NCBI GenBank assembly: GCA_937931205.1
Contig: CALHBF010000005.1
Location: 296,569-360,568 of the forward strand
Direction: 5' to 3'
From: an uncultured Bacteriovoracaceae bacterium
GTDB taxonomy: Bacteria; Bdellovibrionota; Bacteriovoracia; Bacteriovoracales; Bacteriovoracaceae
Length of the DNA: 64,000 bases
Shown: positions 36,072-44,943 of the stretch, piece by piece
Position numbering within the stretch: position 1 is the first letter of the stretch
Layout: each line of letters begins with the position of its first letter
Notes under the pieces: model-generated
The model's database searches: none
Told to the model about the DNA's origin: nothing
What the model saw: the letters and a program-made list of their open reading frames with translations, nothing else
Made by a program: the position numbers and the translations under genes

Positions 36072-37349
36072 ATGAATCCTAGTTTTCTAGAGATGGTTGC
36101 AACAGTGATTTTTGCACTGGCCATCTGTCACACATTTTTAGCAAGTAAATTTGCTCATCTTGCCCACAAATATCCCGAAGGCTCTATTGGAGAAAACTTC
36201 TGGCATTTTATGGGTGAAGTAGAGGCTGTTTTTGGTATTTGGGCCGCTATTTTCTTAGGTTTTGTTTTTTTTACGGAAGGACCTATGGGGCCAGTGACTT
36301 TCCTAGAATCTCAAAATTTTACTGAACCTGCTTTTGTTTTTGTGATTATGGCCATGGCCGGAACTCGCCCTGTTATTAAACTAGCTGAAAAGATCATCGT
36401 AGGTATTTCAAAAGTACTTCCTTTCTCTAGAAAAATGAGTTTTTACCTAACTGCTTTAATTGTAGGGCCACTACTTGGGTCTTTTATTACAGAGCCAGCA
36501 GCAATGACTGTGACAGCAATTATTCTTCTAAAAAACTTTTTTTCAAAAGAAATGTCACTCAAGTTTAAGTACGCTACTCTTGGCCTGCTTTTTGTAAACG
36601 TCTCAATCGGTGGAACTCTTACTCACTTTGCAGCTCCTCCAGTTCTTATGGTTGCAGCTAAATGGAATTTAGGAATTGCTGAAATGGTAGCGCAATTTGG
36701 TTATAAGGCTACCATTGCTTGTATTATCTCAGCACTTGTTGTTGCTTTTACTTTCAAAAAAGAACTGACAGGAGATTTTGATCTTCGTCCTGATAATAAA
36801 GAGAAAATTGCACCAGCTTGGTGGATCACTCTTATTCACGTTATCTTCTTAGGAGTTGTTGTAATTTCTGCTCACCACATGGTGGTGTTCATGGGTCTAT
36901 TCCTCTTCTTCCTTGGATTTGTAAAAGTCACCGAAGAGTTTCAGGATGAGGTCAAACTAAAAGAATCTTTAATGGTAGGATTCTTCCTTGGTGGCCTTAT
37001 CATTCTTGGTTCTAAGCAGGCCTGGTGGTTGAAGCCAGTGATTGGTCAGTTAGGTGATTATGTTCTTTATTTTGGAGTAACTGGTCTTACCGCAATTACT
37101 GATAACGCTGCTCTAACTTATCTTGGTTCACTTGTAGAACTTTCTGAGAAAGCAAAATATATGCTTCTTGCCGGTGCCGTTACAGGTGGTGGTTTGACTG
37201 TTATCGCTAACGCTCCAAACCCAGCCGGTTATGGAATTCTTAAAGATTCTTTTGGACAAGATGGGATTAGCCCACTTGGTCTTCTCAAAGGTGCTTTATT
37301 TCCGACTCTTGTTGCGATTGTTTGTTTCTTAGTTTTTCCAAGCCTATAA
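36072..37349 (+). CDS. Putative Na+/H+ antiporter
   Basis: About 11-12 transmembrane segments across 425 residues, matching the 'putative Na+/H+ antiporter' family (ion-transporter superfamily). Conserved-looking membrane motifs are GSFITEPAAMTVTA, GGTLTHFAAPPVLM and ITDNAALTYLGS, two inverted-repeat-like discontinuous helix regions. Substrate is by family name only. AGGGGAA precedes the ATG. Confidence 0.8.
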   Translation: MNPSFLEMVATVIFALAICHTFLASKFAHLAHKYPEGSIGENFWHFMGEVEAVFGIWAAIFLGFVFFTEGPMGPVTFLESQNFTEPAFVFVIMAMAGTRPVIKLAEKIIVGISKVLPFSRKMSFYLTALIVGPLLGSFITEPAAMTVTAIILLKNFFSKEMSLKFKYATLGLLFVNVSIGGTLTHFAAPPVLMVAAKWNLGIAEMVAQFGYKATIACIISALVVAFTFKKELTGDFDLRPDNKEKIAPAWWITLIHVIFLGVVVISAHHMVVFMGLFLFFLGFVKVTEEFQDEVKLKESLMVGFFLGGLIILGSKQAWWLKPVIGQLGDYVLYFGVTGLTAITDNAALTYLGSLVELSEKAKYMLLAGAVTGGGLTVIANAPNPAGYGILKDSFGQDGISPLGLLKGALFPTLVAIVCFLVFPSL

Positions 37350-37361
37350 ATAAAAAAACTG

Positions 37362-37397
37362 GCCCCGTGATCTATCTTTGATCACGGGGCTTTTTTT
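37362..37397 (+). terminator. Intrinsic terminator after antiporter gene
   Basis: Eleven-base perfect stem GCCCCGTGATC with its complement, seven-base loop, followed by seven T. Confidence 0.95.
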
Positions 37398-37511
37398 ATG
37401 TCTTTTTTATTAAATCATGCTGCATTTATTACATGTTGGTAGGTCAATCCTTGCTCGAGTAGGTATAAATTGTGCCGTCTTTTGAAAATAATCATTTGAG
37501 GAGCAATTACT

Positions 37512-37844
37512 ATGAAACTAACTACACTAGTAGGGACCCTTGTCTTGATGGCGTCACTAAGTTCTCAGGCACATAGAAATTATGGTCTTTCAACAGCTCA
37601 AGTTGGAGCTGCTACCATTCGTGCTGTCATTATAAATCTTATTCTCGAAGCAAGTACTCATCTGACTTATCAGATCAATAAAGAGCAGCTGGAAGTTGTG
37701 AGAGGAGATGCTCTGGATTTCTTAGCGGGAGATGAGGCTACAGAATTTCTCTTGATATCTATGAGTGAGTTAAGATCTCAAGAGGGTCTTAAAGATTTAG
37801 ATGATGAAAGTATCGCTCAGTTAATTATTGAATCTTTAGAGTAA
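37512..37844 (+). CDS. Small hypothetical secreted protein
   Basis: No family recognised. Signal peptide (first ~20 residues ending SSQA) and a 90-residue mature chain with a hydrophobic helix (GAATIRAVIINLILEAS) and an acidic C-terminal half. GAGGAGC lies nine bases upstream of the ATG. It is a single-gene unit bounded by terminators on both sides. Confidence 0.7.
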   Translation: MKLTTLVGTLVLMASLSSQAHRNYGLSTAQVGAATIRAVIINLILEASTHLTYQINKEQLEVVRGDALDFLAGDEATEFLLISMSELRSQEGLKDLDDESIAQLIIESLE

Positions 37845-37850
37845 AAAAAA

Positions 37851-37872
37851 GGCCTCTTACGAGGCCTTTTTT
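37851..37872. terminator. Bidirectional terminator
   Basis: AAAAAAAA then GGCCTC, TTAC, GAGGCC then TTTTTT: a short GC stem with A and T runs on both sides. It serves the plus-strand gene ending at 37844 and the minus-strand ilvE ending at 37871. Confidence 0.93.
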
Positions 37873-38947
37873 ATTGGTGATTTTTAACTGGATATAACCA
37901 ACCTTCAGGAGCAGGGTGATTCCCGCACTGAATATCGATCAGCTTCTGTCTTAGTTTCATCGAAATCCCACCATCAGCGATAATAGGAAGCTCAAAGATT
38001 TTACCTTTATCAAGGAATGATTTCACAGGAGCGATAACGGCCGCAGTTCCGCACATAAAGGCTTCTGTACACTGACCCTTAGTCACGAGATCAAGAACTT
38101 CATCTACAGCTAACTTTCTTTCAAAAACTTCCAGACCCTCAAGTCTTGCCAGATCAATGATTGATTTGCGAGTGATACCATCAAGGATTGTATCTGTGAG
38201 AGTAGGAGTATGAAGAGCGCCGTTAATGATGGCAAAGAAATTCATTCCTGACATTTCTTCAATATATTTATGCTCAAGAGCATCTAGCCACATCGTCTGA
38301 TCACAGCCGATATCAAGTGTCTTTTTATATGAGTTAAGAGAAGCAGCGTAGTTACCGCCAGTTTTGGCATAACCCATACCACCTGGAGCACAACGGATAT
38401 CTTTTCTTTCTACATAAACTTTTACTGATTCACCTGAGAAATAACCGCCAGAAGGAGAGGCGATAATGATGAACATGAATTCTGTTGCAGGCTTAATTCC
38501 CAGACCTGCTTCTGTCGCAATCATGAAAGGACGAAGGTAGAGAGACTCACCATTTTTACCTGGAACGATAGATTTTGAGTAAGCACAGATTGCTTCGCAA
38601 GCATCAAGGTAAAGCTGCTCTGGAACTTCTGGCATCGCCATACGGCGAGCAGACATATTAAAACGACGAGCGTTCATCTCAGGACGGAACATAACAAGGT
38701 CGCCGTTTTTCTTTTTGAAAGTTTTCATTCCTTCAAAAATTTCCTGAGCATAATGCAACACTTTCGCACATGGATCGAGTGGAATTGGGGCATAAGGTTC
38801 AAGCGAGAACTTTCCCCACTGTCCCTTCGAATATTTCGCAGTGATCATGATGGGAGAGTAGTATTTACCAAACCCCAGACTAGTATCCTCAACTTTAAAG
38901 TTAGCAACCAGTTTAGGTACATCCGGGTGGACTTGAATATTATTCAT
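37871..38947 (-). CDS. ilvE: Branched-chain amino-acid aminotransferase
   Basis: PLP enzyme (fold type IV) for the last step of leucine, isoleucine and valine synthesis. The length (358) and blocks AKTGGNYAASL, LWLDALEHKYIEEMSGMNFF are those of the longer (BCAT-type) aminotransferases also seen in eukaryotes and many bacteria. Single gene with its own terminator. Confidence 0.95.
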   Translation of the reverse strand: MNNIQVHPDVPKLVANFKVEDTSLGFGKYYSPIMITAKYSKGQWGKFSLEPYAPIPLDPCAKVLHYAQEIFEGMKTFKKKNGDLVMFRPEMNARRFNMSARRMAMPEVPEQLYLDACEAICAYSKSIVPGKNGESLYLRPFMIATEAGLGIKPATEFMFIIIASPSGGYFSGESVKVYVERKDIRCAPGGMGYAKTGGNYAASLNSYKKTLDIGCDQTMWLDALEHKYIEEMSGMNFFAIINGALHTPTLTDTILDGITRKSIIDLARLEGLEVFERKLAVDEVLDLVTKGQCTEAFMCGTAAVIAPVKSFLDKGKIFELPIIADGGISMKLRQKLIDIQCGNHPAPEGWLYPVKNHQ

Positions 38948-39015
38948 TAAGACTCCTTAGCTTTTTATCAAAGTGAACCGATATTAACATAAAGCAAATT
39001 GAACTTGGAATTCAA

Positions 39016-39762
39016 ATGAAAAACTTACGTAACCTAAGCCTCTCATTGCTTATCTCTGGCGTCTTGGCCGTTATTCTCATTATTCTTTTTGCAATTACGA
39101 GTAAAGAGAATAGTCCAGGAATCAACAGACTGACAATTCTTCTAGGTGGAGATATTAAAAATGGTGGATATATCCAGATTTTAACCTATTTGGCCTTCTT
39201 TTGGTCATGGTTTGAAGCTCAGGAGAAACTCAAAAAAATTTCTCGAGAAAGACGTGCTTTCAAGCTCAATATCATTCCGACCGGAGAAAAAATAGTTTTC
39301 CTTCCTACTGATGTTAATAACTTAAAGTTCAAACTCATTGAATTTGAGAAGAAAGAGAAGTTTATTCTCAGTGATCTGTTAAAAAAGGCCTGTACAAAAT
39401 ATCGCTCTTCTTCCTCTCTCTCAGAATTAATTGATATCGTAAGCATCCAAATCGAGGTCTCTCAGGAGAAATGGGAGGGTGAGCAGTCAGTATTGCGATA
39501 TTTGACATGGGTTATCCCTTCTATCGGCTTCGTTGGAACAGTGATAGGGATTTCTCAGGCTTTAATTGTTGCGAACTCTGGAGATATGGATCTCATTACC
39601 TCACTTCTAGGTGTGGCCTTTGACACAACCTTAGTGGCCCTTATTTTATCTATTATCATCATGTGGTTCGTGCACCAATTGCAGGAAGAGACTGATCGTT
39701 TTCACTCAGATCTTAAAGAGTTTGTTATTGATAATCTCATCAATAAAATTGAGAGCGCATGA
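39016..39762 (+). CDS. MotA/TolQ/ExbB-type proton channel subunit
   Basis: Membrane protein of 248 residues with hydrophobic segments at about 9-27, 52-67, 163-183 and 196-218 and a cytoplasmic domain between the second and third. The third segment has PSIGFVGTVIGIS and the fourth GVAFDTTLVALILS, the paired motifs of TolQ/ExbB/MotA stators (GlxGTVxG and TT). A partner with a membrane Asp follows, overlapping by four bases (ATGA). It is not TolQ (no tolR, tolA, tolB, pal) nor ExbB (no TonB). Likely the pentameric ring of an ion-driven complex. Confidence 0.85.
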   Translation: MKNLRNLSLSLLISGVLAVILIILFAITSKENSPGINRLTILLGGDIKNGGYIQILTYLAFFWSWFEAQEKLKKISRERRAFKLNIIPTGEKIVFLPTDVNNLKFKLIEFEKKEKFILSDLLKKACTKYRSSSSLSELIDIVSIQIEVSQEKWEGEQSVLRYLTWVIPSIGFVGTVIGISQALIVANSGDMDLITSLLGVAFDTTLVALILSIIIMWFVHQLQEETDRFHSDLKEFVIDNLINKIESA

Positions 39763-40589
39763 AAAAAAGACGAGAGATTAACGTCTTCTCAATCTCGTTT
39801 CTTGATCTCTTAAGCGGTGCTTTGGGTGCTGTGATTATTCTTTATGTGGCCATTCCCAAAAATACTCCTGTTGACAGTAATAAAGTAGATAAAAGCGTGG
39901 TTGAAAGCTATGTCAAAGAGCTGGATGAAGCTGATAAAAAATTAAAACAAATGCAGGAGAATCTCACGACTTTGACGAGCAAAGTAGCGGAGCTGGAAAA
40001 GAAACCAGAGCCTGTTCCTGTTGCGGCCAAACAAGATTTTGATGTCGGTTTTAAGTTCAAAGGAAAGAAAGTACTCTTCATTATTGATACTTCATTATCA
40101 ATGAGAGAAGAGGATCGTATCGGGCAGGTGAAAGCAGGGCTAAAAATGCTTCTGACTGCACTGCCGGCGGAATTCTCAGTTGATGTCATTCAGTATCCGT
40201 TAGGTCAACGTGCTCCCTTCAAACCACTCTGGGGCAGTGTACGCAATAACAGTGCTGAAAATAAACATGAGGTCTTGGATTTTATTTATAATCTGAAACC
40301 TTTCGGAGGAACTCCTACTCGTGATGTTCTTCTCTACGCGCTCAGGAACTACCAGGGCAATATAACTGATATAGTTCTTCTCTCAGACGGAGCACCCAGT
40401 CTGCACAATTCTAATCAGAAAGATGATATTTACGATATTTTAAAAGTAGTCAGAGAGAGCAATCAGGCGAAAGTGCAAATCAATACCATTGGAGTAGGCT
40501 CTGATTTTATCTATGATAAAACGAGCTCTCATTATCAATTCTTGAGTCTTTTGGCCGAAGAAACAGATGGTTTTTTTGTCGGGTTTTAA
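39759..40589 (+). CDS. Single-pass stator partner with von Willebrand A domain
   Basis: Short basic cytoplasmic N-terminus, one membrane helix (about 11-33) that carries Asp16 in ISFLDLLSGALGA, the position of the proton-carrying Asp of MotB/ExbD/TolR. A coiled coil (about 45-82) and Pro-rich linker lead to a periplasmic vWA domain (about 103-276) with an intact MIDAS: DTSLS (110-114), a threonine in GGTPTRD and the Asp of LLSDGAPS. No OmpA-like peptidoglycan-binding domain. Forms an operon with the preceding stator gene. Function unknown; the domain pairing suggests an ion-driven machine acting on a periplasmic ligand. Confidence 0.85.
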   Translation: MKKRREINVFSISFLDLLSGALGAVIILYVAIPKNTPVDSNKVDKSVVESYVKELDEADKKLKQMQENLTTLTSKVAELEKKPEPVPVAAKQDFDVGFKFKGKKVLFIIDTSLSMREEDRIGQVKAGLKMLLTALPAEFSVDVIQYPLGQRAPFKPLWGSVRNNSAENKHEVLDFIYNLKPFGGTPTRDVLLYALRNYQGNITDIVLLSDGAPSLHNSNQKDDIYDILKVVRESNQAKVQINTIGVGSDFIYDKTSSHYQFLSLLAEETDGFFVGF

Positions 40590-40654
40590 CTTTAGAAAAT
40601 CTTATTAAGACTTTCCTTGAGTGGGCCAGCACAATTTCTTATAGGAGGAAACCT

Positions 40655-40750
40655 ATGAGAACCATGCTGACCATTCGAATTTTTATGATAGCAACAATGT
40701 TAACGATGCTCTTGCAGGCCGCTCTCAAACAGACCCTCATCCTGCCTTAG
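40655..40750 (+). CDS. Small hydrophobic protein, 31 residues
   Basis: An ideal ribosome site AGGAGG sits eight bases before ATG at 40655. The product has a basic start (Arg2, Arg8), a long hydrophobic stretch (about residues 5-24, rich in Met, Leu, Ile, Thr) and one Lys near the end, i.e. a single-pass membrane peptide. It lies 65 bases after the vWA gene, on the same strand, and overlaps the end of the convergent gene by four bases as other genes here do. No similarity is recognised; it could be an accessory subunit or a type-I-toxin-like peptide. Confidence 0.6.
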   Translation: MRTMLTIRIFMIATMLTMLLQAALKQTLILP

Positions 40751-42291
40751 ATGTTTTTCTTCAACCAATTCACACGATACAAATCGTGTCTTCGGTCTTT
40801 AAGGTTTCTAACCGTTCCGGAGTTCCTTGCTTTAACCAAGTCACCGATACTCAAGTCGGCAATGGCCACCATCTCAACACCAGGGTTAGTATCAGCGGCA
40901 ATTCCATCTTGGGCAAACGGCAGATCGGATGGAGTAAGAATGCAGCTTTGAGCATAGTTGATGTCCATATTGTGAACACGCGGAAGATTTCCGACGTTAC
41001 CAGAGAGAACCATGTAACATTGATTCTCAATAGCACGGGCCTGAGAACAATAACGAACACGAAGATAGCCTTGGCGAGTATCAGTGGCGAAAGGAACGAA
41101 AATAATCTTTGCTCCCTGATCAACCAGATGGCGCGCAAGCTCCGGGAATTCAGAATCATAACAAACAAGAACTCCGATGGCTCCACGATCAGTATTGATT
41201 ACTTCTAGAGTGTCAGCACCTTTGATGTCCCACCAGTCTTTCTCACTCGGAGTCGGGTGAATTTTTCCTTGGCGGTGAATTGAACCATCTCTCAAGAAGA
41301 TATGACATACGTTGACGAAATGCCCGTCTGCATCTTTGAGTAGGTGTGTCCCACCGATGATGTTGATGTTGTACTTCATGCTGGCTTCATTCATAAAGCT
41401 GACATATTCATCAGTGTACTCATTGAGGCGCTCAAGAGACTGCATCGGAGATAGTTTTTTATTCTCAATTGAAAGCAGAGGCATAGTAACGAATTCAGGG
41501 AATACCACGAAGTCGCATTTATAATCGCTGGCCACTTCAATGAAGTATTCAGCAATATCTTGGAATTCTTGGACAGAAGCCAGCTTCCTTTGCTCAAAAT
41601 TGATGGCACAAACACGCACGTTATCTTTTTCATCAATGGAGTAAGTGACGATTCTGTTACCTTCATTATCAATCAGAGGATTATCCCAACGCATGAGAAC
41701 GGCGTATCCTTCCGACTCAAGATCTCCTGGCAGATAGTTAGGCATGACTCCAATAGGAACAAATCCATTTTTCATTTGAAAATGAATCGTCGGATCTTTG
41801 ACTCTTTTGCTTTCGACTGCTTTTAAATAATCGAGTGGATTAGGATAATGCTTCTTCTTTTTACGATAACCAGGGATTCTGGCCCCAAAAATAATGGCCT
41901 TCAGTTCATGTTGCTGACATATTTTCTGGCGCTCATTATAGAGTCGCTCGCCAATCTTCATCCCGCGGTAGTCCGGATCGACACAGATATCCATGCCATA
42001 AAGGCAGTTTCCTAGAGGATCATGGCGGGAAGCAAAGCCCATTCCAGTGATTTCATCCCAAGTATGGGCCCCTTGAACTTCTTTTTCATTGATAATAAAA
42101 CTCATGCAAAAGCCAACGATTTGGCCGTCATACTCAACGACCACCTGCCCATCAGGGAAGTGGTTGAGCTGTGCCCTAATATTATCAAAGGTATAGGGAG
42201 AGTCGTAAGAGTATGTTTTCTTTAAAATCTTGTTTATACCTTCGGTATCCTTGATGGTGGTACGACGTATAAGAAGTTTGTGATCTGACAT
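40747..42291 (-). CDS. GNAT acetyltransferase-nitrilase fusion
   Basis: Two-domain enzyme of about 514 residues, as in B. subtilis YhcX. The N-terminal GNAT domain (about 5-200) has the acetyl-CoA loop region DYRGMKIGERLY. The C-terminal carbon-nitrogen hydrolase (about 215-505) has the full triad: Glu in FPEFVTMP, Lys in GKIHPTPSE and Cys in GVLVCYDSEFPE. It probably acylates or deamidates a small amide; the substrate is unknown. Stop overlaps the small ORF at 40655. Confidence 0.92.
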   Translation of the reverse strand: MSDHKLLIRRTTIKDTEGINKILKKTYSYDSPYTFDNIRAQLNHFPDGQVVVEYDGQIVGFCMSFIINEKEVQGAHTWDEITGMGFASRHDPLGNCLYGMDICVDPDYRGMKIGERLYNERQKICQQHELKAIIFGARIPGYRKKKKHYPNPLDYLKAVESKRVKDPTIHFQMKNGFVPIGVMPNYLPGDLESEGYAVLMRWDNPLIDNEGNRIVTYSIDEKDNVRVCAINFEQRKLASVQEFQDIAEYFIEVASDYKCDFVVFPEFVTMPLLSIENKKLSPMQSLERLNEYTDEYVSFMNEASMKYNINIIGGTHLLKDADGHFVNVCHIFLRDGSIHRQGKIHPTPSEKDWWDIKGADTLEVINTDRGAIGVLVCYDSEFPELARHLVDQGAKIIFVPFATDTRQGYLRVRYCSQARAIENQCYMVLSGNVGNLPRVHNMDINYAQSCILTPSDLPFAQDGIAADTNPGVEMVAIADLSIGDLVKARNSGTVRNLKDRRHDLYRVNWLKKNI

Positions 42292-42507
42292 ATTAAAACC
42301 CTTTTAATCGCTTTCTCAAAACCCTAGGATTCAAGACAGCCATTTCCTCGCGAAGTGCCTGATTTATACCATGGAAATCATTAAGAAAAAATTGATTTGA
42401 GGGAACTTAGAGATTTTATGGTTTTTTCTACAAAGTCGCTTGATGCCTCATCCACTTAAGGACTATACTCTGGGCACAAATTTCTATGTGGAGTTGGGTA
42501 ATACTGT

Positions 42508-44007
42508 ATGAGAAAACAGTTTCGAATTGCATTTGTAATAGTCGTTCTTTTGAACGTGATTTTCTACTTTGTCTGGAAACCGGGGTTATTTAACCTCATC
42601 CTGACAGCTCCTTTTTTCGCGATTGGTTTTCGAGATATTGCTCAGAAAAGACATGCGATTAAAGCGAACTTTCCAGTGTTCGGGCATCTTCGATATATCA
42701 TGGAATCGATTCGTCCTGAGATCAATCAGTACTTCATCGAATCAAATACAGATGGTCGTCCGTTTAGCCGTGAGCAGCGTTCAGTTGTTTATCAGAGAGC
42801 TAAGAAAGTATTGGATACAGTCGCTTTCGGTACACAACATAATCTCTATGCGCAAGGTTATGAGTTTGTTAACCACTCAATGTATCCGAAGCATGTTCAC
42901 AGTAAAGAGTTAAGAACGCTTGTAGGAAGTGATTTGTGTAAGCAGCCTTACTCACTTTCAGTTCTCAATATTTCTGCGATGAGTTTCGGTTCTCTTTCTC
43001 CTCACTCAATCCTTGCCCTAAACGGCGGAGCGAAGGACGGGAAGTTTGCTCACAATACGGGTGAGGGTGGTATTTCTCCTTATCACTTAGAGCCAGGTGG
43101 AGATCTCATTTGGCAAATTGGTACTGGTTACTTCGGTTGCCGTACTCATGATGGAAAATTTGATCCTGAACTTTTCAAAAAGAATTCAAGTCACCCTCAG
43201 GTGAAGATGATTGAGCTTAAACTTTCTCAAGGTGCTAAACCTGGTCACGGTGGGATTCTTCCTGGTCACAAAGTGACTGAGGAAATTTCTAAGATCAGAA
43301 ACGTGCCGATGGGTAAAGATGTTATCTCTCCTCCAGGTCATACGGCATTTACTGATGCAAGCTCAATGCTTGATTTCATCAACTCTCTTCGTGAACTTTC
43401 AGGTGGAAAACCTATCGGTATCAAACTTTGTATTGGTCATAAGCAAGAATTTGAAGATCTTGTGAAGATTATGAAAGAGCGTAACATGTATCCTGACTAC
43501 ATCGTCGTTGATGGTGCTGAAGGCGGTACAGGTGCTGCTCCATTAGAATTTGCTAACTACCTTGGGACTCCAGGTGTTGACGCTCTTATCTACGCAGTTG
43601 ATATTCTAAAATCTTACGGACTAAAAGGTCAGATTAAAGTTATAGCAACTGGTAAGATCACAACAGCATTTGATATCGTTAAGCTTCTTTGTCTAGGAGC
43701 TGATGCTACCTATGCAGCTCGTTCAATGATGCTTGCCCTTGGTTGTATTCAGGCCCTCACTTGTAATAACAATAAGTGTCCAGCAGGTGTTGCAACTCAG
43801 AACCCTGATCTTTATAAAGGTGTTCACGTGCCAACAAAACGTCAGCGTGTGAAGAACTTCCATAATGAGACTCTTGAAGCTCTTGCTCACTTAGTTGGGG
43901 CCATGGGGTTAAATAGCGCAGATGATCTGAGCCGTTTCCATCTTCATAAGAGAATTGAAGCAAATAGAATTAAAACATACGAAGAAATGTATCCTTCCTT
44001 CAAATAA
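42508..44007 (+). CDS. FMN-binding glutamate-synthase-like protein
   Basis: Stand-alone version of the glutamate-synthase central (FMN) domain, about 499 residues, without an amidotransferase domain. The N-terminus has two membrane segments (about 8-24, 28-43). The flavin barrel has GPHGGI-like GAKPGHGGILPGHKV, GGTGAAP, and a 3Fe-4S site CIQALTCNNNKC (C-x5-C-x4-C followed by PAGVATQ). The reaction is not proven for this subfamily. Single transcription unit with a strong terminator. Confidence 0.88.
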   Translation: MRKQFRIAFVIVVLLNVIFYFVWKPGLFNLILTAPFFAIGFRDIAQKRHAIKANFPVFGHLRYIMESIRPEINQYFIESNTDGRPFSREQRSVVYQRAKKVLDTVAFGTQHNLYAQGYEFVNHSMYPKHVHSKELRTLVGSDLCKQPYSLSVLNISAMSFGSLSPHSILALNGGAKDGKFAHNTGEGGISPYHLEPGGDLIWQIGTGYFGCRTHDGKFDPELFKKNSSHPQVKMIELKLSQGAKPGHGGILPGHKVTEEISKIRNVPMGKDVISPPGHTAFTDASSMLDFINSLRELSGGKPIGIKLCIGHKQEFEDLVKIMKERNMYPDYIVVDGAEGGTGAAPLEFANYLGTPGVDALIYAVDILKSYGLKGQIKVIATGKITTAFDIVKLLCLGADATYAARSMMLALGCIQALTCNNNKCPAGVATQNPDLYKGVHVPTKRQRVKNFHNETLEALAHLVGAMGLNSADDLSRFHLHKRIEANRIKTYEEMYPSFK

Positions 44008-44012
44008 AAAAA

Positions 44013-44040
44013 GGGCCCTTCACGGGCCCTTTTTTTTTAT
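44013..44040 (+). terminator. Terminator after the FMN protein gene
   Basis: GGGCCC, five-base loop TTCAC, GGGCCC, with flanking A and T runs extending the stem and nine T following. Confidence 0.95.
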
Positions 44041-44048
44041 CCCTATTT

Positions 44049-44074
44049 GCCAAAAGGTACGGCATACTTTTTGG
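44049..44074. repeat. Palindromic element, copy 1
   Basis: Arms GCCAAAAGGTA and TACTTTTTGG around a CGGCA core, one mismatch from the copy at 48285. It lies 15 bases before the CsaA start codon, so it will fold in the csaA leader. Confidence 0.8.
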
Positions 44075-44088
44075 ACAAAGGTGTAATT

Positions 44089-44433
44089 ATGGAAAAAAGA
44101 GACACGATTACTTTTGAAGATTTTCTTAAAGTTGATATTCGCGTGGGGACGATTGTTGAGGCCAGTGAATTTCCGGAAGCTCGCAATCCTGCCTATAAGC
44201 TTAAGATCGATCTTGGTGAACTAGGTATTAAGAAAAGTTCTGCGCAGATTACTGTCAACTATAAACCAGAGGACCTTGTGGGAAAACAAGTTCTTTGTGT
44301 TGTGAATTTTCCTCCAAGACAAGTGGGGAAGTTCCTTTCAGAAGTTCTGACGACAGGTTTCTATTTAGAAAATAAATCAGTCATTCTTGCGACGACCGAT
44401 GGACAAGTGCCTAATGGAGCAAAACTCGTTTAG
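44089..44433 (+). CDS. csaA: CsaA-type tRNA-binding protein
   Basis: Single OB-fold tRNA-binding domain protein of 114 residues, like CsaA, reported to bind tRNA and assist export in Bacillus. Signature FLKVDIRVGTIVEASEFPEARNPAYKL and the C-terminal VPNGAKLV are as in the family. The ATG at 44089 follows AAAGGTG; the frame extends upstream to 44047 through the palindromic element. CsaA rather than MetG C-terminus because it is a stand-alone gene. Confidence 0.9.
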   Translation: MEKRDTITFEDFLKVDIRVGTIVEASEFPEARNPAYKLKIDLGELGIKKSSAQITVNYKPEDLVGKQVLCVVNFPPRQVGKFLSEVLTTGFYLENKSVILATTDGQVPNGAKLV

Positions 44434-44638
44434 GAATTTCTTTTTTATCCTTCAACAAAGACTCATTATTTCAATAAATTAATCATCAAGATTAATTCAA
44501 ATCTTTTGCACTCTCATTCTGGTGATCCAGTATCTTGTTTTAAATGAATCAGTATTCAGGTTTTTATGTGCATGATCAGGGAATTAAGGAAGCAAGTCTC
44601 ACTTCTCGTTGATAATAAAAATGTAATGTGAGGTAGAG
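44434..44638 (+). other. Gap without gene
   Basis: AT-rich intergenic stretch. A 22-codon frame (start 44544) lacks a ribosome site and is rejected. It probably holds the promoter for the regulator pair downstream. Confidence 0.5.
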
Positions 44639-44926
44639 ATGTTAACAGAGGTATTGAGAAAGCTTCTTGATGAGCGAGGTATTTCCATTGCTGAAATTGC
44701 GAGAAGAACAGGTGTTCCTAAATCCAACATTCATGCATGGCTGCAGGGAGCTTCGCCTTCAGTAGATCAGTTGGATCGAGTGGCCCAGTATTTTGGAGTT
44801 TCTATGGAGTATCTGGCCTTTGGTAGAGAAGCGCAGGATCCATTTTCAAAGTTTTTTGATCAGTTCGAGGTTCATAGAGGAGAGTATGAGATTTCCGTCA
44901 GGAAAATAGGAAAAAGAAATAAATAA
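44639..44926 (+). CDS. XRE-type HTH regulator
   Basis: Cro/CI-type helix-turn-helix over about residues 4-62 (ISIAEIARRTGVPKSNIHAWLQG) with a short, charged C-terminal tail of ~33 residues and no ligand domain. GAGGTAGAG precedes the ATG. Seventeen bases after its stop starts a receiver-only protein, so the two are likely a regulatory pair. Confidence 0.85.
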   Translation: MLTEVLRKLLDERGISIAEIARRTGVPKSNIHAWLQGASPSVDQLDRVAQYFGVSMEYLAFGREAQDPFSKFFDQFEVHRGEYEISVRKIGKRNK

Positions 44927-44943
44927 TCATTTGTGAGGTGGAT

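Noticed and set aside
40786..41208. Plus-strand frames opposite the GNAT-nitrilase gene
   Set aside because: The conserved enzyme is on the minus strand; these have no ribosome site or motif.
44544..44612. 22-codon frame in the gap before the XRE gene
   Set aside because: No Shine-Dalgarno and no recognisable product.
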